Assembly: GCA_019117605.1 (NCBI GenBank) | Contig: DWZK01000123.1 | Location: 1-32,647 of the forward strand | DNA from: Candidatus Intestinimonas stercoravium | GTDB lineage: Bacteria > Bacillota > Clostridia > Oscillospirales > Oscillospiraceae | DNA length: 32,647 nucleotides | Reading direction: 5' to 3' | Part shown: one piece after another, positions 15,921 to 24,146 of the stretch | Layout: every line of letters starts with the position of its first letter | Numbering within the stretch: position 1 is the stretch's first letter | The notes under the pieces: model-generated | Database searches by the model: none | What the model was told of the DNA's origin: nothing | What the model saw: only the letters and a program-made list of their open reading frames with translations | Translations under genes and position numbers: made by a program

Positions 15921-17186
15921 ATGAGATCTCTGTTCCGTACCACCGCCCTTGCCCTGGCGGCCAGCCTGCTGGCGGGGCTGTGCGCCTGCGCCGGGGCCGG
16001 CACGCCCTCCGGCTCCGCCTCTCCGGATGCCACCACGCCCGCGGAGAGCGCGCTCCCCTCTCCTTCCCCCACGCAGGAGGCCCCCGCCGACCCCTACGAG
16101 GCGGTGCGGACCTACTGGTCCCCCGAGGAGCTCACCCAGGCCTGGGGGCCGGAGCAGCCGGTGGAGCACCTCTTTTTCCACCCCATCATCGCCTATCCGG
16201 AGTTCGCCTTCTCCGACGCCGTGCCCGAGGACCGGCAGAAGGGGCTGGACGACTGGATGGTGACGGTGGACGAATACAAGAAGATCCTCCAGAGCCTCTA
16301 TGACAAGGGCTATATCCTGGTGGCCATGGAGGACCTGTGGAGCGAGGTCACAGACGAGACCGGGACCCACATGGTGCGCAACACCCTGATGCTCCCCGAG
16401 GGGAAGAAGCCCCTGGTGATCTCCTTCGACGACGTGAACTACTACGACTATATGCTGGCGGAAGGCTTCGCCTCCAAGCTGGTGCTGGGGGAGGACGGGC
16501 AGATCTGGGCGGAGTGTACCGACCCCTATACCGGGGAGACCTTCCTCACCCGGGACCTGGACGCCACCCCGATCCTGGACGATTTCGTCCTGGAGCACCC
16601 GGATTTCTCCCTCAACGGGGCCAAGGCCATCTTCTCCCTCACCGGCTACCAGGGGATCCTGGGCTACCGGACCCAGAACGACCGGTATATCGCCGCGGAC
16701 GACCCCAAGCGCCCCGCCTTCGACGCCTACCGCCAGGGCGAGATCGACGCGGTAAAGCCGGTGATCGAGCGGCTCAAGGAGACGGGCTGGACCTTCGGCT
16801 CCCACACCTGGGGACACATCAACCTGACTACCAGATCTCTGGATGTGGTGCAGACCGACACGGAGCGGTGGCTGGAGGAGGTGGGCAGCCTGGTGGGCCC
16901 CACCGATATCCTCTTCTACCCCCACGGGGCCCGGCCCGACGGGGACGACTGGCACCAGACCGGCCCCAAGCTCCAGTACCTCCAGAGCATGGGCTTCCGG
17001 GTGTTCGCCAGCGTGGGCGTGAACGCCTTCTCCTATATCAAGAAGGACCTCTCCGCCGTCATCTGCGACCGGCTCCACCCCGACGGCACCACCCTCCGCT
17101 GGTCCCGGGACAGGTATCTCCCCTTCTATGATGCCGCAGACATCATGGACACCACCGTACGCCCTGACTACGGCAAGGACTGGTGA
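15921..17186 (+). CDS. NodB-like polysaccharide deacetylase lipoprotein
   Basis: 421 residues. The signal ends in the lipobox-like LAGLCAC, followed by a Ser/Pro/Thr-rich linker to about residue 55. The deacetylase domain follows: SFDDVNYYDYM (about 168-178, the TFDDG-type metal/catalytic motif, with V replacing the usual G), a large insertion, SHTWGHINLTT with the metal His pair His295/His299, and FYPHGARPDGDDW. NodB enzymes remove acetyl groups from peptidoglycan or other polysaccharides. The FDDV variant makes the exact substrate uncertain and full activity unproven. AGGAGG precedes ATG 15921. Confidence 0.8.
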   Translation: MRSLFRTTALALAASLLAGLCACAGAGTPSGSASPDATTPAESALPSPSPTQEAPADPYEAVRTYWSPEELTQAWGPEQPVEHLFFHPIIAYPEFAFSDAVPEDRQKGLDDWMVTVDEYKKILQSLYDKGYILVAMEDLWSEVTDETGTHMVRNTLMLPEGKKPLVISFDDVNYYDYMLAEGFASKLVLGEDGQIWAECTDPYTGETFLTRDLDATPILDDFVLEHPDFSLNGAKAIFSLTGYQGILGYRTQNDRYIAADDPKRPAFDAYRQGEIDAVKPVIERLKETGWTFGSHTWGHINLTTRSLDVVQTDTERWLEEVGSLVGPTDILFYPHGARPDGDDWHQTGPKLQYLQSMGFRVFASVGVNAFSYIKKDLSAVICDRLHPDGTTLRWSRDRYLPFYDAADIMDTTVRPDYGKDW

Positions 17187-17211
17187 CCCGTATCTCTACA
17201 AAAAGTATCGT

Positions 17212-17250
17212 GCCCGCCCCCGTGTCCACCTGCCGGGGCGGGCCTCTCTT
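17212..17250 (+). terminator. Terminator after the deacetylase gene
   Basis: GCCCGCCCC / GGGGCGGGC stem followed by CTCTCTTTC, just before the GNAT gene's ribosome binding site. Confidence 0.65.
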
Positions 17251-17269
17251 TCGAAAGGAGCGTGTCCCT

Positions 17270-17719
17270 ATGGAGATCCGGCCCTACCGGGCGGAGGATC
17301 TGGAGCGGGTGCTGGCCCTGTTCCAGGACACCGTGTACACCGTCAACGCCAGAGACTACTCCCGCCGGCAGCTGGAGGCCTGGGCGGGACGCCCCGACCG
17401 CAGCGCCTGGGGCCGCTCCCTCCTGGCCCACGCCGCTCTGGTGGCGGAGGATGGAGAGGGGCTCCTGGGCTTCGCCGACCTGGACGTGGATGCGGCGTAT
17501 CTGGACCGGCTCTATGTCCACCGGGGCCACCAGGGGGAGGGGATCGGCTCCGCCCTGTGCGGCCGGCTGGAGGCCCTTGTCCCCGGCCGGAGGATCCAGG
17601 TCCACGCCTCCCTCACCGCCCGGCCCTTCTTCGAGGGCCGGGGCTACCATGTGGTCCGGGAGCAGCAGGTGGAGCGCCGGGGCGTCCTCCTCACCAACTT
17701 CCTCATGGAGCGGCCCTGA
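17270..17719 (+). CDS. GNAT-family N-acetyltransferase
   Basis: 149 residues. It shows the usual GNAT layout: MEIRPYRAEDLERVLALF at the N-terminus, GLLGFADLDVDAAYLDRLYVHRGHQGEGIGSALCGRLE (acetyl-CoA binding motif A, R/Q-G-x-G-x-G form) and ARPFFEGRGYHVV (motif B). It moves the acetyl group of acetyl-CoA to an amine; the substrate is not identifiable. ATG 17270 has AAGGAG upstream; an in-frame GTG at 17183 would translate the terminator. Confidence 0.9.
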   Translation: MEIRPYRAEDLERVLALFQDTVYTVNARDYSRRQLEAWAGRPDRSAWGRSLLAHAALVAEDGEGLLGFADLDVDAAYLDRLYVHRGHQGEGIGSALCGRLEALVPGRRIQVHASLTARPFFEGRGYHVVREQQVERRGVLLTNFLMERP

Positions 17720-17764
17720 CCCGCGCGGCGGGAGCGGGGCTCCCCTTCCCCCGCCGGCAAGAGC

Positions 17765-17805
17765 AAAGGCCCGGCCCGGAAGCATTGCTTCCGGGCCGGG
17801 CCTTT
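17765..17805. terminator. Bidirectional terminator
   Basis: Perfect 19-bp stem with loop ATT. The arms start AAAGGCCCGGCCCGG and end CCGGGCCGGGCCTTT. It serves the convergent GNAT (plus) and M20 (minus) genes. Confidence 0.85.
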
Positions 17806-17828
17806 CGTATAGTATCTGCGGAGGCTGC

Positions 17829-18968
17829 TTACTTGAGCAGCTCCTTCACGGTGCGCTTGTAGATCTCAGCGCAGTTCTTCACCTGCCAGGGGTGGCCGTA
17901 CTCGTTGGCCGCGTGCATGCCGCCGCCGGAGGGGCCGAAGGTGACGGTGGGGATGCCCAGGGAGACGGCCAGGATGTTGGAGTCGCACACAGAGGGGTCG
18001 TAAGCCACGGGCAGCTCCTCCCCGGTGACCTCCTTGAACTTGTCCCGGAGGGTGACGACCAGGGGATCATTGGGCTCCAGGGAGAAGGACTGCATGTAGG
18101 GCGAGGAGCGGGGCTTGAGGCGGATGTCCACCTTGCCCTCCAGGCCCAGAGAGGCCGCGGCCTCCTCCATCTGACGGATGCAGGTCTTCTCGTCCTCGCC
18201 GGGGACCACATAGCGGTCCACGAAGAGGTAGCAGCTCTCGGGCACCACCAGGGTGCCGGCATTGCCGCCCTCCATGTAGCGCACGCACCAGGTGCCGTGC
18301 TTCAGGTTGGGGTGGGTCAGGGTGGGCAGGGCCTCGATGGCGGCGGCCAGCTTTCCGCCGGTGATCAGGGCGTTCTCGCCCACAGCGGGATAGTGGCTGG
18401 CGTGGGCGGCCACGCCGTGGACGGTGACCTCGAAGCTGAAGCGGCCCCGGAAGCCGATGGCCACATTGTCATAGCGGCACTCGGCCATGATGGCGTAGTC
18501 GGCGGTGATGCCCTCCTCCACCAGCTGATAGGTGCCCTTGGACAGGCCCTCCTCATCGGAGACGAAGCAGGCCTCGATGCAGCCGGTGAACTCGTCCTTG
18601 TGCTGGGAGTAGTACTCCAGGGTCTCCAGGATGGCGGCCAGTCCGCCCTTCATGTCCATGGCGCCCAGGCCGTGGACCTTGTCCCCGTCCTCCGTGGGGA
18701 CGAAGGGATCGGTCTCCCAGCCGTTGGCCACGCTGACAGTGTCGATGTGGCCGATCAGCATCACGGTCTTGCCCGGCTTGCCGCTGTCCAGGATGGTCCA
18801 GATGGAGGGGCGGACCTTCTCCTCCCGGTCCTCGGGGAAGTAGCTGTAGTGGGGCTCCAGATCCATGGCCCGGAGCTCTTTGGCGATGTAGTCGGCCAGA
18901 TTCACCTCGTGGCCATTGACGGAGTTGATACGGATCATATCGTACCAGCGTTTGATGATCTTGTCCAT
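17829..18968 (-). CDS. M20-family metallohydrolase (ArgE/DapE/carboxypeptidase type)
   Basis: 379 residues. Metal and catalytic motifs are intact: GHIDTVS (first His and its Asp), GLGAMDMKGG (bridging Asp), SDEEG (catalytic Glu and metal Glu), the dimerisation-domain stretch FRGRFSFEVTVHGVAAHAS, and the late metal His in GPSGGGMHAANEYG. Members cleave amide bonds in acyl-amino acids or small peptides with two zinc ions. The substrate is unknown. Its gene lies 31 bp downstream of an NhaC-type carrier, so the pair probably imports and then hydrolyses or deacylates an amino-acid derivative. Ribosome binding site AAGGAG. Confidence 0.9.
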   Translation of the reverse strand: MDKIIKRWYDMIRINSVNGHEVNLADYIAKELRAMDLEPHYSYFPEDREEKVRPSIWTILDSGKPGKTVMLIGHIDTVSVANGWETDPFVPTEDGDKVHGLGAMDMKGGLAAILETLEYYSQHKDEFTGCIEACFVSDEEGLSKGTYQLVEEGITADYAIMAECRYDNVAIGFRGRFSFEVTVHGVAAHASHYPAVGENALITGGKLAAAIEALPTLTHPNLKHGTWCVRYMEGGNAGTLVVPESCYLFVDRYVVPGEDEKTCIRQMEEAAASLGLEGKVDIRLKPRSSPYMQSFSLEPNDPLVVTLRDKFKEVTGEELPVAYDPSVCDSNILAVSLGIPTVTFGPSGGGMHAANEYGHPWQVKNCAEIYKRTVKELLK

Positions 18969-18999
18969 TTCTGTGCTCCTTCCAACTAGGTCTGGTAGA

Positions 19000-20433
19000 T
19001 CAGACTTTCTGCGCGGACTTGCCGTCCTTCAGCTTGGCCACACCGATGCCGGTGACGCACATGATGATAGAGATGATGATGGACAGCCAGAGCATGGGGG
19101 CGAAGGGGGCGAACTCCATGTTGCTCACGCCCAAGGTGCTGGCGGTGTAGGCGCCGGTGGTGGCCCAGGGCACCAGGGGAGCCAGGCCGGTACCGGTGTC
19201 CAGCATGATGCGCATCAGGTTCTTCTTGTCCAGGCCGTACTCGGGGAACATGTCCTTGACCATGGAGCCCACCACAGGGTAAGAGACATAGTAGGCGCCG
19301 GTGATGGTGAAGAACACCGCGTGGAGGATGAGCACGCCGGTGGACATGATCCTGGAGTTGTGGGCCAGCTTGCGGACGTAGTCCAGCAGGATCTCCACCA
19401 CACCGGCGGTACGCAGAGGAGCGCCGAACACGCCGGCGGAGATCAGCAGGCCGATGGTGTTGAGCATGCTGGTGAGGCCGCCGCGCTGGATCATGCTGTT
19501 GACGATCTCGTTGCCGGTGTCGCCGGTGTAGCCCTCATACATGGCCATGAACACGCTCTGGGCGCCGCCGTCCACCTGGATGAGGGGCGTGCCCTGGAAC
19601 ACCACCGCCAGGATGGCGCCCACGATGATGCCGGCGGTGAAAGTGGGCAGGGTGGGCTTCTGCATGACGATCAGGACGATGACCACCACGGGGGGCAGCA
19701 GGAGCAGGGGGTTGAGGTTGAAGGAGGTGGTGACGGTGCTCATGATAGCGTCATACACCTCGCCGCCCACGGTACCGCCGCTGTACTGGAGGCCGTAGAC
19801 GGTCAGGAAGATCAGAGAGATGATCCAGCCGATGCCGGTGGAGGTCAGGAGGGCGTGCTTCACGCCGTCGATCAGGGGCACGTCGATGACGCTGGAGACC
19901 AGCACGGGGGAGTCGGAGAGGGGAGAGATCTTGTCGCCGAAGAAGGCGCCCACGCAGATGGCGCCGGCTGTGGCGGGCAGGGGCACGCCCAGGCCCTGAG
20001 CCACGCCCATGAAGGCCACGCCCACGGTGGCCAGGGTGCCCCAGGAGGTACCGGCCATAGTGGACATCAGGGTACAGACGATACACACGATGGGCAGGAA
20101 CAGGCCGGGGGTCAGGAGCTTCATGCCGTAGTAGATCATGACGGGCACAGTGCCGGAGATCATCCAGGTGCCCACCAGAACGCCCACGGCGATCAGGATC
20201 AGGATGGCCACCAGCATGGAGTTGATGGTCCCCTTGATGTCTGCCTGCAAGTCGTCATACTTGATGCCGAAGCAGCAGGCCATGATGCACATGACCACGC
20301 CATCCACCAGCAGGATGATGTGGTTCTCCGCGTTGAAGACCATGAGGCCGATGAAGATGATCGCGATGCCGACCACGATCATCAGCAGCGCTTGCCACGG
20401 CTTTACGATCTTGCGCTCTTTGTTCTCACTCAT
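19000..20433 (-). CDS. NhaC-family antiporter, sigma-54-driven
   Basis: 477 residues from ATG 20433 (GGGAGG upstream). About 11-12 membrane helices. Motifs: TLMSTMAGTSWGTLATVGVAFMG, GAFFGDKISPLSDSPVLVSS and DTGTGLAPLVPWATTGAY, all standard for NhaC/MleN carriers, some of which exchange Na+ or H+ with organic acids. Codon choice is less GC-skewed than in most neighbours, as expected for strong expression. The extension to 20763 was rejected because it would translate the promoter region. A -24/-12 promoter lies about 65 bp upstream. Co-transcription with the M20 gene is likely. Confidence 0.9.
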   Translation of the reverse strand: MSENKERKIVKPWQALLMIVVGIAIIFIGLMVFNAENHIILLVDGVVMCIMACCFGIKYDDLQADIKGTINSMLVAILILIAVGVLVGTWMISGTVPVMIYYGMKLLTPGLFLPIVCIVCTLMSTMAGTSWGTLATVGVAFMGVAQGLGVPLPATAGAICVGAFFGDKISPLSDSPVLVSSVIDVPLIDGVKHALLTSTGIGWIISLIFLTVYGLQYSGGTVGGEVYDAIMSTVTTSFNLNPLLLLPPVVVIVLIVMQKPTLPTFTAGIIVGAILAVVFQGTPLIQVDGGAQSVFMAMYEGYTGDTGNEIVNSMIQRGGLTSMLNTIGLLISAGVFGAPLRTAGVVEILLDYVRKLAHNSRIMSTGVLILHAVFFTITGAYYVSYPVVGSMVKDMFPEYGLDKKNLMRIMLDTGTGLAPLVPWATTGAYTASTLGVSNMEFAPFAPMLWLSIIISIIMCVTGIGVAKLKDGKSAQKV

Positions 20434-20497
20434 TTGAATTCCTCCCTTTTGTTGTCCTTGTTTCTCTTCTTCCCTATCACACACAGTATCGATAAGA

Positions 20498-20514
20498 AGC
20501 AGATCTCGTGCCAA
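20498..20514 (-). promoter_or_regulatory. Sigma-54 (RpoN) promoter of the NhaC-M20 operon
   Basis: Minus strand TTGGCACGAGATCTGCT, against the consensus YTGGCACG-N4-TTGCW. The GG (-24) and GC (-12) are correctly spaced with one mismatch, about 65 bp before ATG 20433. Confidence 0.85.
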
Positions 20515-20781
20515 ACCTCCCCCCTTGTCCGCCGCTCCTCCTATAAAAGGCTGCTTTTCGGCCTTCTTCAGGAGAAATATTTTTTCTTTCCCGGCGGGAA
20601 AGGCCCTGCTACAGGCCCGCATCCGCCGGGAAAAGTGTGAAGCGTCAAATTTTTGCAGGGGCTTTTCTATTTCAGCCCTTTTTGTTCTCCAGCTCTCCTG
20701 TTCTTGTGCAAAATACAGGATATATCTGTGCTGTGATCCCAAAATATCCATCCCATTCCACAAAAAATGGGGCGTTTTGGG

Positions 20782-20810
20782 TTGAAATGAGCGTTTTGCT
20801 GGGCTATAAT
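20782..20810 (+). promoter_or_regulatory. Sigma-A promoter reading antisense into the DUF1275 gene
   Basis: TTGAAA, exactly 17 bp, TATAAT on the plus strand. Transcription would begin near 20817, only about 16 bp from the 3' end of the minus-strand DUF1275 gene, and run antisense through it. No plus-strand gene is evident downstream until 21747. Confidence 0.55.
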
Positions 20811-20832
20811 GGGAGCATCAGAACTGGGCTGC

Positions 20833-21519
20833 TCAAGTCCTCGCTCCAGCGGCCTGGCGCTTCTCGTCCATGTTCATCCAGAGCACCCACGCCAGCAGGA
20901 ACAGGCCGGCCACCCAGCTTGCCCGGACCCCCAGCCAGAGGCAGAGGAGCGCCCCCACAGCCGCCCCCAGGGGGAAGGAGAGGAGCAGTCCGGCATATGT
21001 AAGGGCTTTCTTGCCTGTGGCGTCGGTGCGGTGGAAGAGCTCGGCATAGAAGAGCTGCCCCATGGTGCGGAGGTTGCCCGTGCAGATGGTGGTGTTATGG
21101 TTGCCGCCGGACCAGCTGCGGAACACATCCAGCTGGAAGCCGGTGACCAGAGACATGAACGCGTTGACCCAGAAATCGGGCACAGTGTCGGGGATGAAGC
21201 CCACCGCCACCAGCGCCAGCAGCTCCAGGATCAGGGCTTTCTGGTGCCAGTGCCCCCCCAGCAGGTCCCCCTTGTCCTTGACCAGCTCACAGATGACGGC
21301 CCCCAGGAAACAGCCCACGATGGGCACTACCGCGTTGAATGCGTCCGAGGCGTTCAGCGTGGCGATGGCGATCCCTAGCTTGGCCATGTTGGCCGTGTGC
21401 GCATTGGCGAACACGCCTCCCCGGGTCATGCCGGTGTAGGCGTTGCAGAAGCCGCCCACCGCGGTGATCCCTGCCATGAAGGCGGGCCGCTCGATCAGCT
21501 TTATCCCTTTGTTCTCCAT
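20833..21519 (-). CDS. YoaK-family (DUF1275) membrane protein, sigma-54-driven
   Basis: 228 residues, six or so membrane segments. The two family motifs are TGMTRGGVFANAHTANMAKLG and GGNHNTTICTGNLRTMGQLF. DUF1275/YoaK proteins are widespread, of unknown function and suspected to be small-molecule transporters. ATG 21519 follows GAGGAG. The promoter at 21575-21591 is of the sigma-54 kind, nearly the same as that of the NhaC operon, so the two units should respond to the same activator, most likely the one encoded divergently at 21747. Confidence 0.85.
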   Translation of the reverse strand: MENKGIKLIERPAFMAGITAVGGFCNAYTGMTRGGVFANAHTANMAKLGIAIATLNASDAFNAVVPIVGCFLGAVICELVKDKGDLLGGHWHQKALILELLALVAVGFIPDTVPDFWVNAFMSLVTGFQLDVFRSWSGGNHNTTICTGNLRTMGQLFYAELFHRTDATGKKALTYAGLLLSFPLGAAVGALLCLWLGVRASWVAGLFLLAWVLWMNMDEKRQAAGART

Positions 21520-21574
21520 GTTTTCTCCTCACTTCGTCTGATTTTGCCCACAGCCGGGCGCTCTATCTGTATGA

Positions 21575-21591
21575 TGCAGATCCTGTGCCAA
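21575..21591 (-). promoter_or_regulatory. Sigma-54 (RpoN) promoter of the DUF1275 gene
   Basis: Minus strand TTGGCACAGGATCTGCA, sharing most positions with the promoter at 20498-20514. GG and GC have the correct spacing, about 56 bp before the start. Confidence 0.8.
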
Positions 21592-21746
21592 CTGGGCGCT
21601 ATCCCCGTTCGTTCACAATTTATTAATGTATTCTACTCCACAGAGCGGCCCGATGCAAGATAAAACTTTTTCTAGGCGGCCACCCTTGCGGAGGATATGG
21701 CCCCGCGGCTCCGGCCGCACCGGAACGAAGACAAGGAGGTCCTCCA

Positions 21747-23825
21747 ATGAAGACCATGCTTCTGGTCACCAAGCGGAAGTCTGTGCAGGAGATGTATCAG
21801 GCGGAGCTGGAGAAGGTGTTCGGCGGCAGGCTGCGCATCCTGCCCTGTGTCCATCCGGATGACGGGATGGATTTCTCCAGCGAGAGCGGCATCGCCCAGG
21901 CGGATATCGTGCTCATCACCAACCCCTACTCCTTCCCCTGGGCCCGGCGGCAGATGCGGCCGGACGCCCAGATCATCAACCTGAACTTCTCCTTCGCCCG
22001 GGAGAAGCTGGAGGCCCTCAAGCGCTTCCCCGTGGGCACCGAGGCCCTGGCCTGCTTCAATTTCTATTCCTCCGCCCATCAGGCTGTCTACGCCCTCTAC
22101 GAGGCCGGGGTCACCAATCTGAACCTCTATGTCCACTATCCCGGCAACCCCAATCTGAAGGGCAAGCATGTGGACCTGGCTATCATCTCCGGCGTTACCG
22201 ATGATATCCCCCCGGATATCCCCCAGATCTTCGACATGGGCCCCCGCAAGATCTCCCTCACCACCCTGCTGGATATCGCCGTGAAGGCCAACATCCTGGA
22301 TGACGAGCTCCAGCGCTCCATCGCCCGCTATAGCGAGGCGATCGCCACACCGGACAGCTATCTCTCCTATTTCTACGACATCTCCTCCGCCACCGCCCTC
22401 CAGCTCAAGGCCATCATGGAGTGCATCGACTACGGCATCCTGATCTATGACCAGCAGGGCGATATCATCAGCTTCAACCAGAGCTTCACCGGCTTCCTGG
22501 GCGGGAGCGTGGACCTCTACAACACGGGGCTCAGGGATCTGCCCTGGGAGAGCGAGCTCTCTCAGGTCCTCTTCACCGGCGAGGAGTTCCGCAACCGGCT
22601 CTTCACGCTCCGGGGCTCGGGCCGGAGCGTCAGCGTCTCCAAGGAGCGGATCAACAAGGGGGACCCCCGGAAGAGCCTCTACATCCTCCTCATCAAGGAC
22701 GTCACCGAGATCACCGCGCTGGAGGCCTCTCTCCGCCGGCAGATCGCCAAGCGGGGCCATGTGGCCCGATACACCTTCTCCGACATCAAGGGGAGCAGTC
22801 CCGCCTACCTGCGCTGCATCCGCAAGGCGGAGCGGATCGCCCAGATCGACAAACCCACCCTCATCATCGGGGAGAGCGGCACCGGCAAGGAGCTCTTCGC
22901 CCAGTCCATCCACAACGCCTCCGCCCGCTCCCGCTTCCCCTTCGTGGCCATGAACTGTGCCGCCATCCCCGCCTCCCTGCTGGAGTCGGAGCTCTTCGGC
23001 TATGACGAGGGGGCCTTCACCGGGGCCCGCCGGGGCGGCAAGGAGGGCCTCTTCCAGCTGGCGCAGAAGGGCTCCATCTTCCTGGATGAGATCGGCGAGC
23101 TCTCCCTCCCCACTCAGGCCAAGCTCCTCCGGGTATTGGAAGAGAAGGAGGTCATGAAGGTGGGCAGCGGCACGGTCACCGGAGTGGACGTGCGGATCCT
23201 GGCCGCCACCAACCGGGATCTGGAGGCCCTGGTGGAGAAAGGGGAGTTCCGTCTGGACCTCTACTACCGCCTCAACACCCTTATCATCAACGTCCCGCCC
23301 CTCCGGGAGCACCGGTCCGATATCCCTGTGCTCATTCGGGAGTTCCTCCGCCAGGAGCGGCTGCCCGACTGCCAGTTCGACCCCGATGTATGGGACTTCC
23401 TCCTGCATTATGAGTGGAAGGGGAACATCCGGGAGCTGCGCAACTGTGTGGAGTACATGGCCAATATCGCCGGGGGACATGTGACCTCGGAGCACCTGCC
23501 CGACTATATCCTCCAGCGCTATGCCGCCGCCCACGCCGCCCCCACGCCCCAGCCCGTCCGGCAGGCGCCGGAGCTGGAGCTCTCACCCGGCGACCGGGAT
23601 GCCGCATGTCTCATCCTCCGTCTCCTCCGCCGGCACCCGGCGGGCCGCCGGGCCATCTTGGATGGCCTGGAGGCGGAGGGGCTCCCGATCACCGAGTATC
23701 ACCTCCGCTCCCTTCTGGGGCAGCTGGAGGAGCAGGGCTGTATCGCCGTGGGCCGGGGGAGGAGCGGCTGCTCCCTCACCCGGGATGGAGAGCGGCTCCT
23801 CGCCGCCCTTCAGAAGGCGCCGTGA
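21747..23825 (+). CDS. Sigma-54-dependent enhancer-binding regulator with winged-helix-like C-terminus
   Basis: 692 residues. Residues 1-210 form an N-terminal sensor domain that I cannot place firmly, with a faint look of the PrpR_N type. A PAS domain (about 222-330: ECIDYGILIYDQQGDIISFNQSF) follows. The AAA+ core has GESGTGKE from residue 375, GAFTGA (422-427, the sigma-54 contact loop), FLDEIGELSLP, RILAATNRDLE and LYYRLNTLIINVPPLREH, so it is a functional enhancer-binding protein by motif. The usual Fis helix-turn-helix is missing. Residues about 612-688 (LLRRHPAGRRAILDGLE, YHLRSLLGQLEEQGCIAVGRGRSGCSLTRDGERLL) read as a winged helix. AAGGAGG precedes ATG 21747. Likely targets are the two -24/-12 promoters next door. 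Confidence 0.9.
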   Translation: MKTMLLVTKRKSVQEMYQAELEKVFGGRLRILPCVHPDDGMDFSSESGIAQADIVLITNPYSFPWARRQMRPDAQIINLNFSFAREKLEALKRFPVGTEALACFNFYSSAHQAVYALYEAGVTNLNLYVHYPGNPNLKGKHVDLAIISGVTDDIPPDIPQIFDMGPRKISLTTLLDIAVKANILDDELQRSIARYSEAIATPDSYLSYFYDISSATALQLKAIMECIDYGILIYDQQGDIISFNQSFTGFLGGSVDLYNTGLRDLPWESELSQVLFTGEEFRNRLFTLRGSGRSVSVSKERINKGDPRKSLYILLIKDVTEITALEASLRRQIAKRGHVARYTFSDIKGSSPAYLRCIRKAERIAQIDKPTLIIGESGTGKELFAQSIHNASARSRFPFVAMNCAAIPASLLESELFGYDEGAFTGARRGGKEGLFQLAQKGSIFLDEIGELSLPTQAKLLRVLEEKEVMKVGSGTVTGVDVRILAATNRDLEALVEKGEFRLDLYYRLNTLIINVPPLREHRSDIPVLIREFLRQERLPDCQFDPDVWDFLLHYEWKGNIRELRNCVEYMANIAGGHVTSEHLPDYILQRYAAAHAAPTPQPVRQAPELELSPGDRDAACLILRLLRRHPAGRRAILDGLEAEGLPITEYHLRSLLGQLEEQGCIAVGRGRSGCSLTRDGERLLAALQKAP

Positions 23826-23882
23826 GCCCGGCTCCCTCTTATCAGGCGTTTTCGCCGGTCTTCGCCCTTTTTGGTGGGATAT

Positions 23883-23989
23883 GCTACCAGATATGGCTAC
23901 CAGATATCTATGGCTACCAATTGGGGCCCTAGGGCTCGAGGGCTTTCTTCAGAACATGGCCCGGTCCCTGTGCTACCAGGATGCTACCA
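23883..23989 (+). repeat. Five copies of GCTACCA
   Basis: GCTACCA occurs at 23883, 23896, 23913, 23972 and 23983; the first copies sit in near-tandem ATGGCTACCAGATAT-like units 13 and 17 bp apart. The tract lies between the regulator stop and the terminator at 24003. The 321-bp gap up to the S-layer gene holds no ORF. Confidence 0.6.
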
Positions 23990-24002
23990 GACCGGCCTTT
24001 TA

Positions 24003-24057
24003 AGCGGGAACAGGGGGGCGATCCCCTTGTTCCCGCTGTCTTTTCCTCCTTTTTCTT
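24003..24057 (+). terminator. Strong intrinsic terminator before the S-layer gene
   Basis: AGCGGGAACA...TGTTCCCGCT with an inner GGGG/CCCC pairing, followed by GTCTTTTCCTCCTTTTTCTTTC. It ends the regulator transcript. Confidence 0.85.
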
Positions 24058-24146
24058 TCACATCTAGGGGAGTCATACTTGTCTAATGCCGTTTTCAGCT
24101 CGGACAGATGCCCCCGACACTCAAATCAAAGAAGGAGGAATTCCGA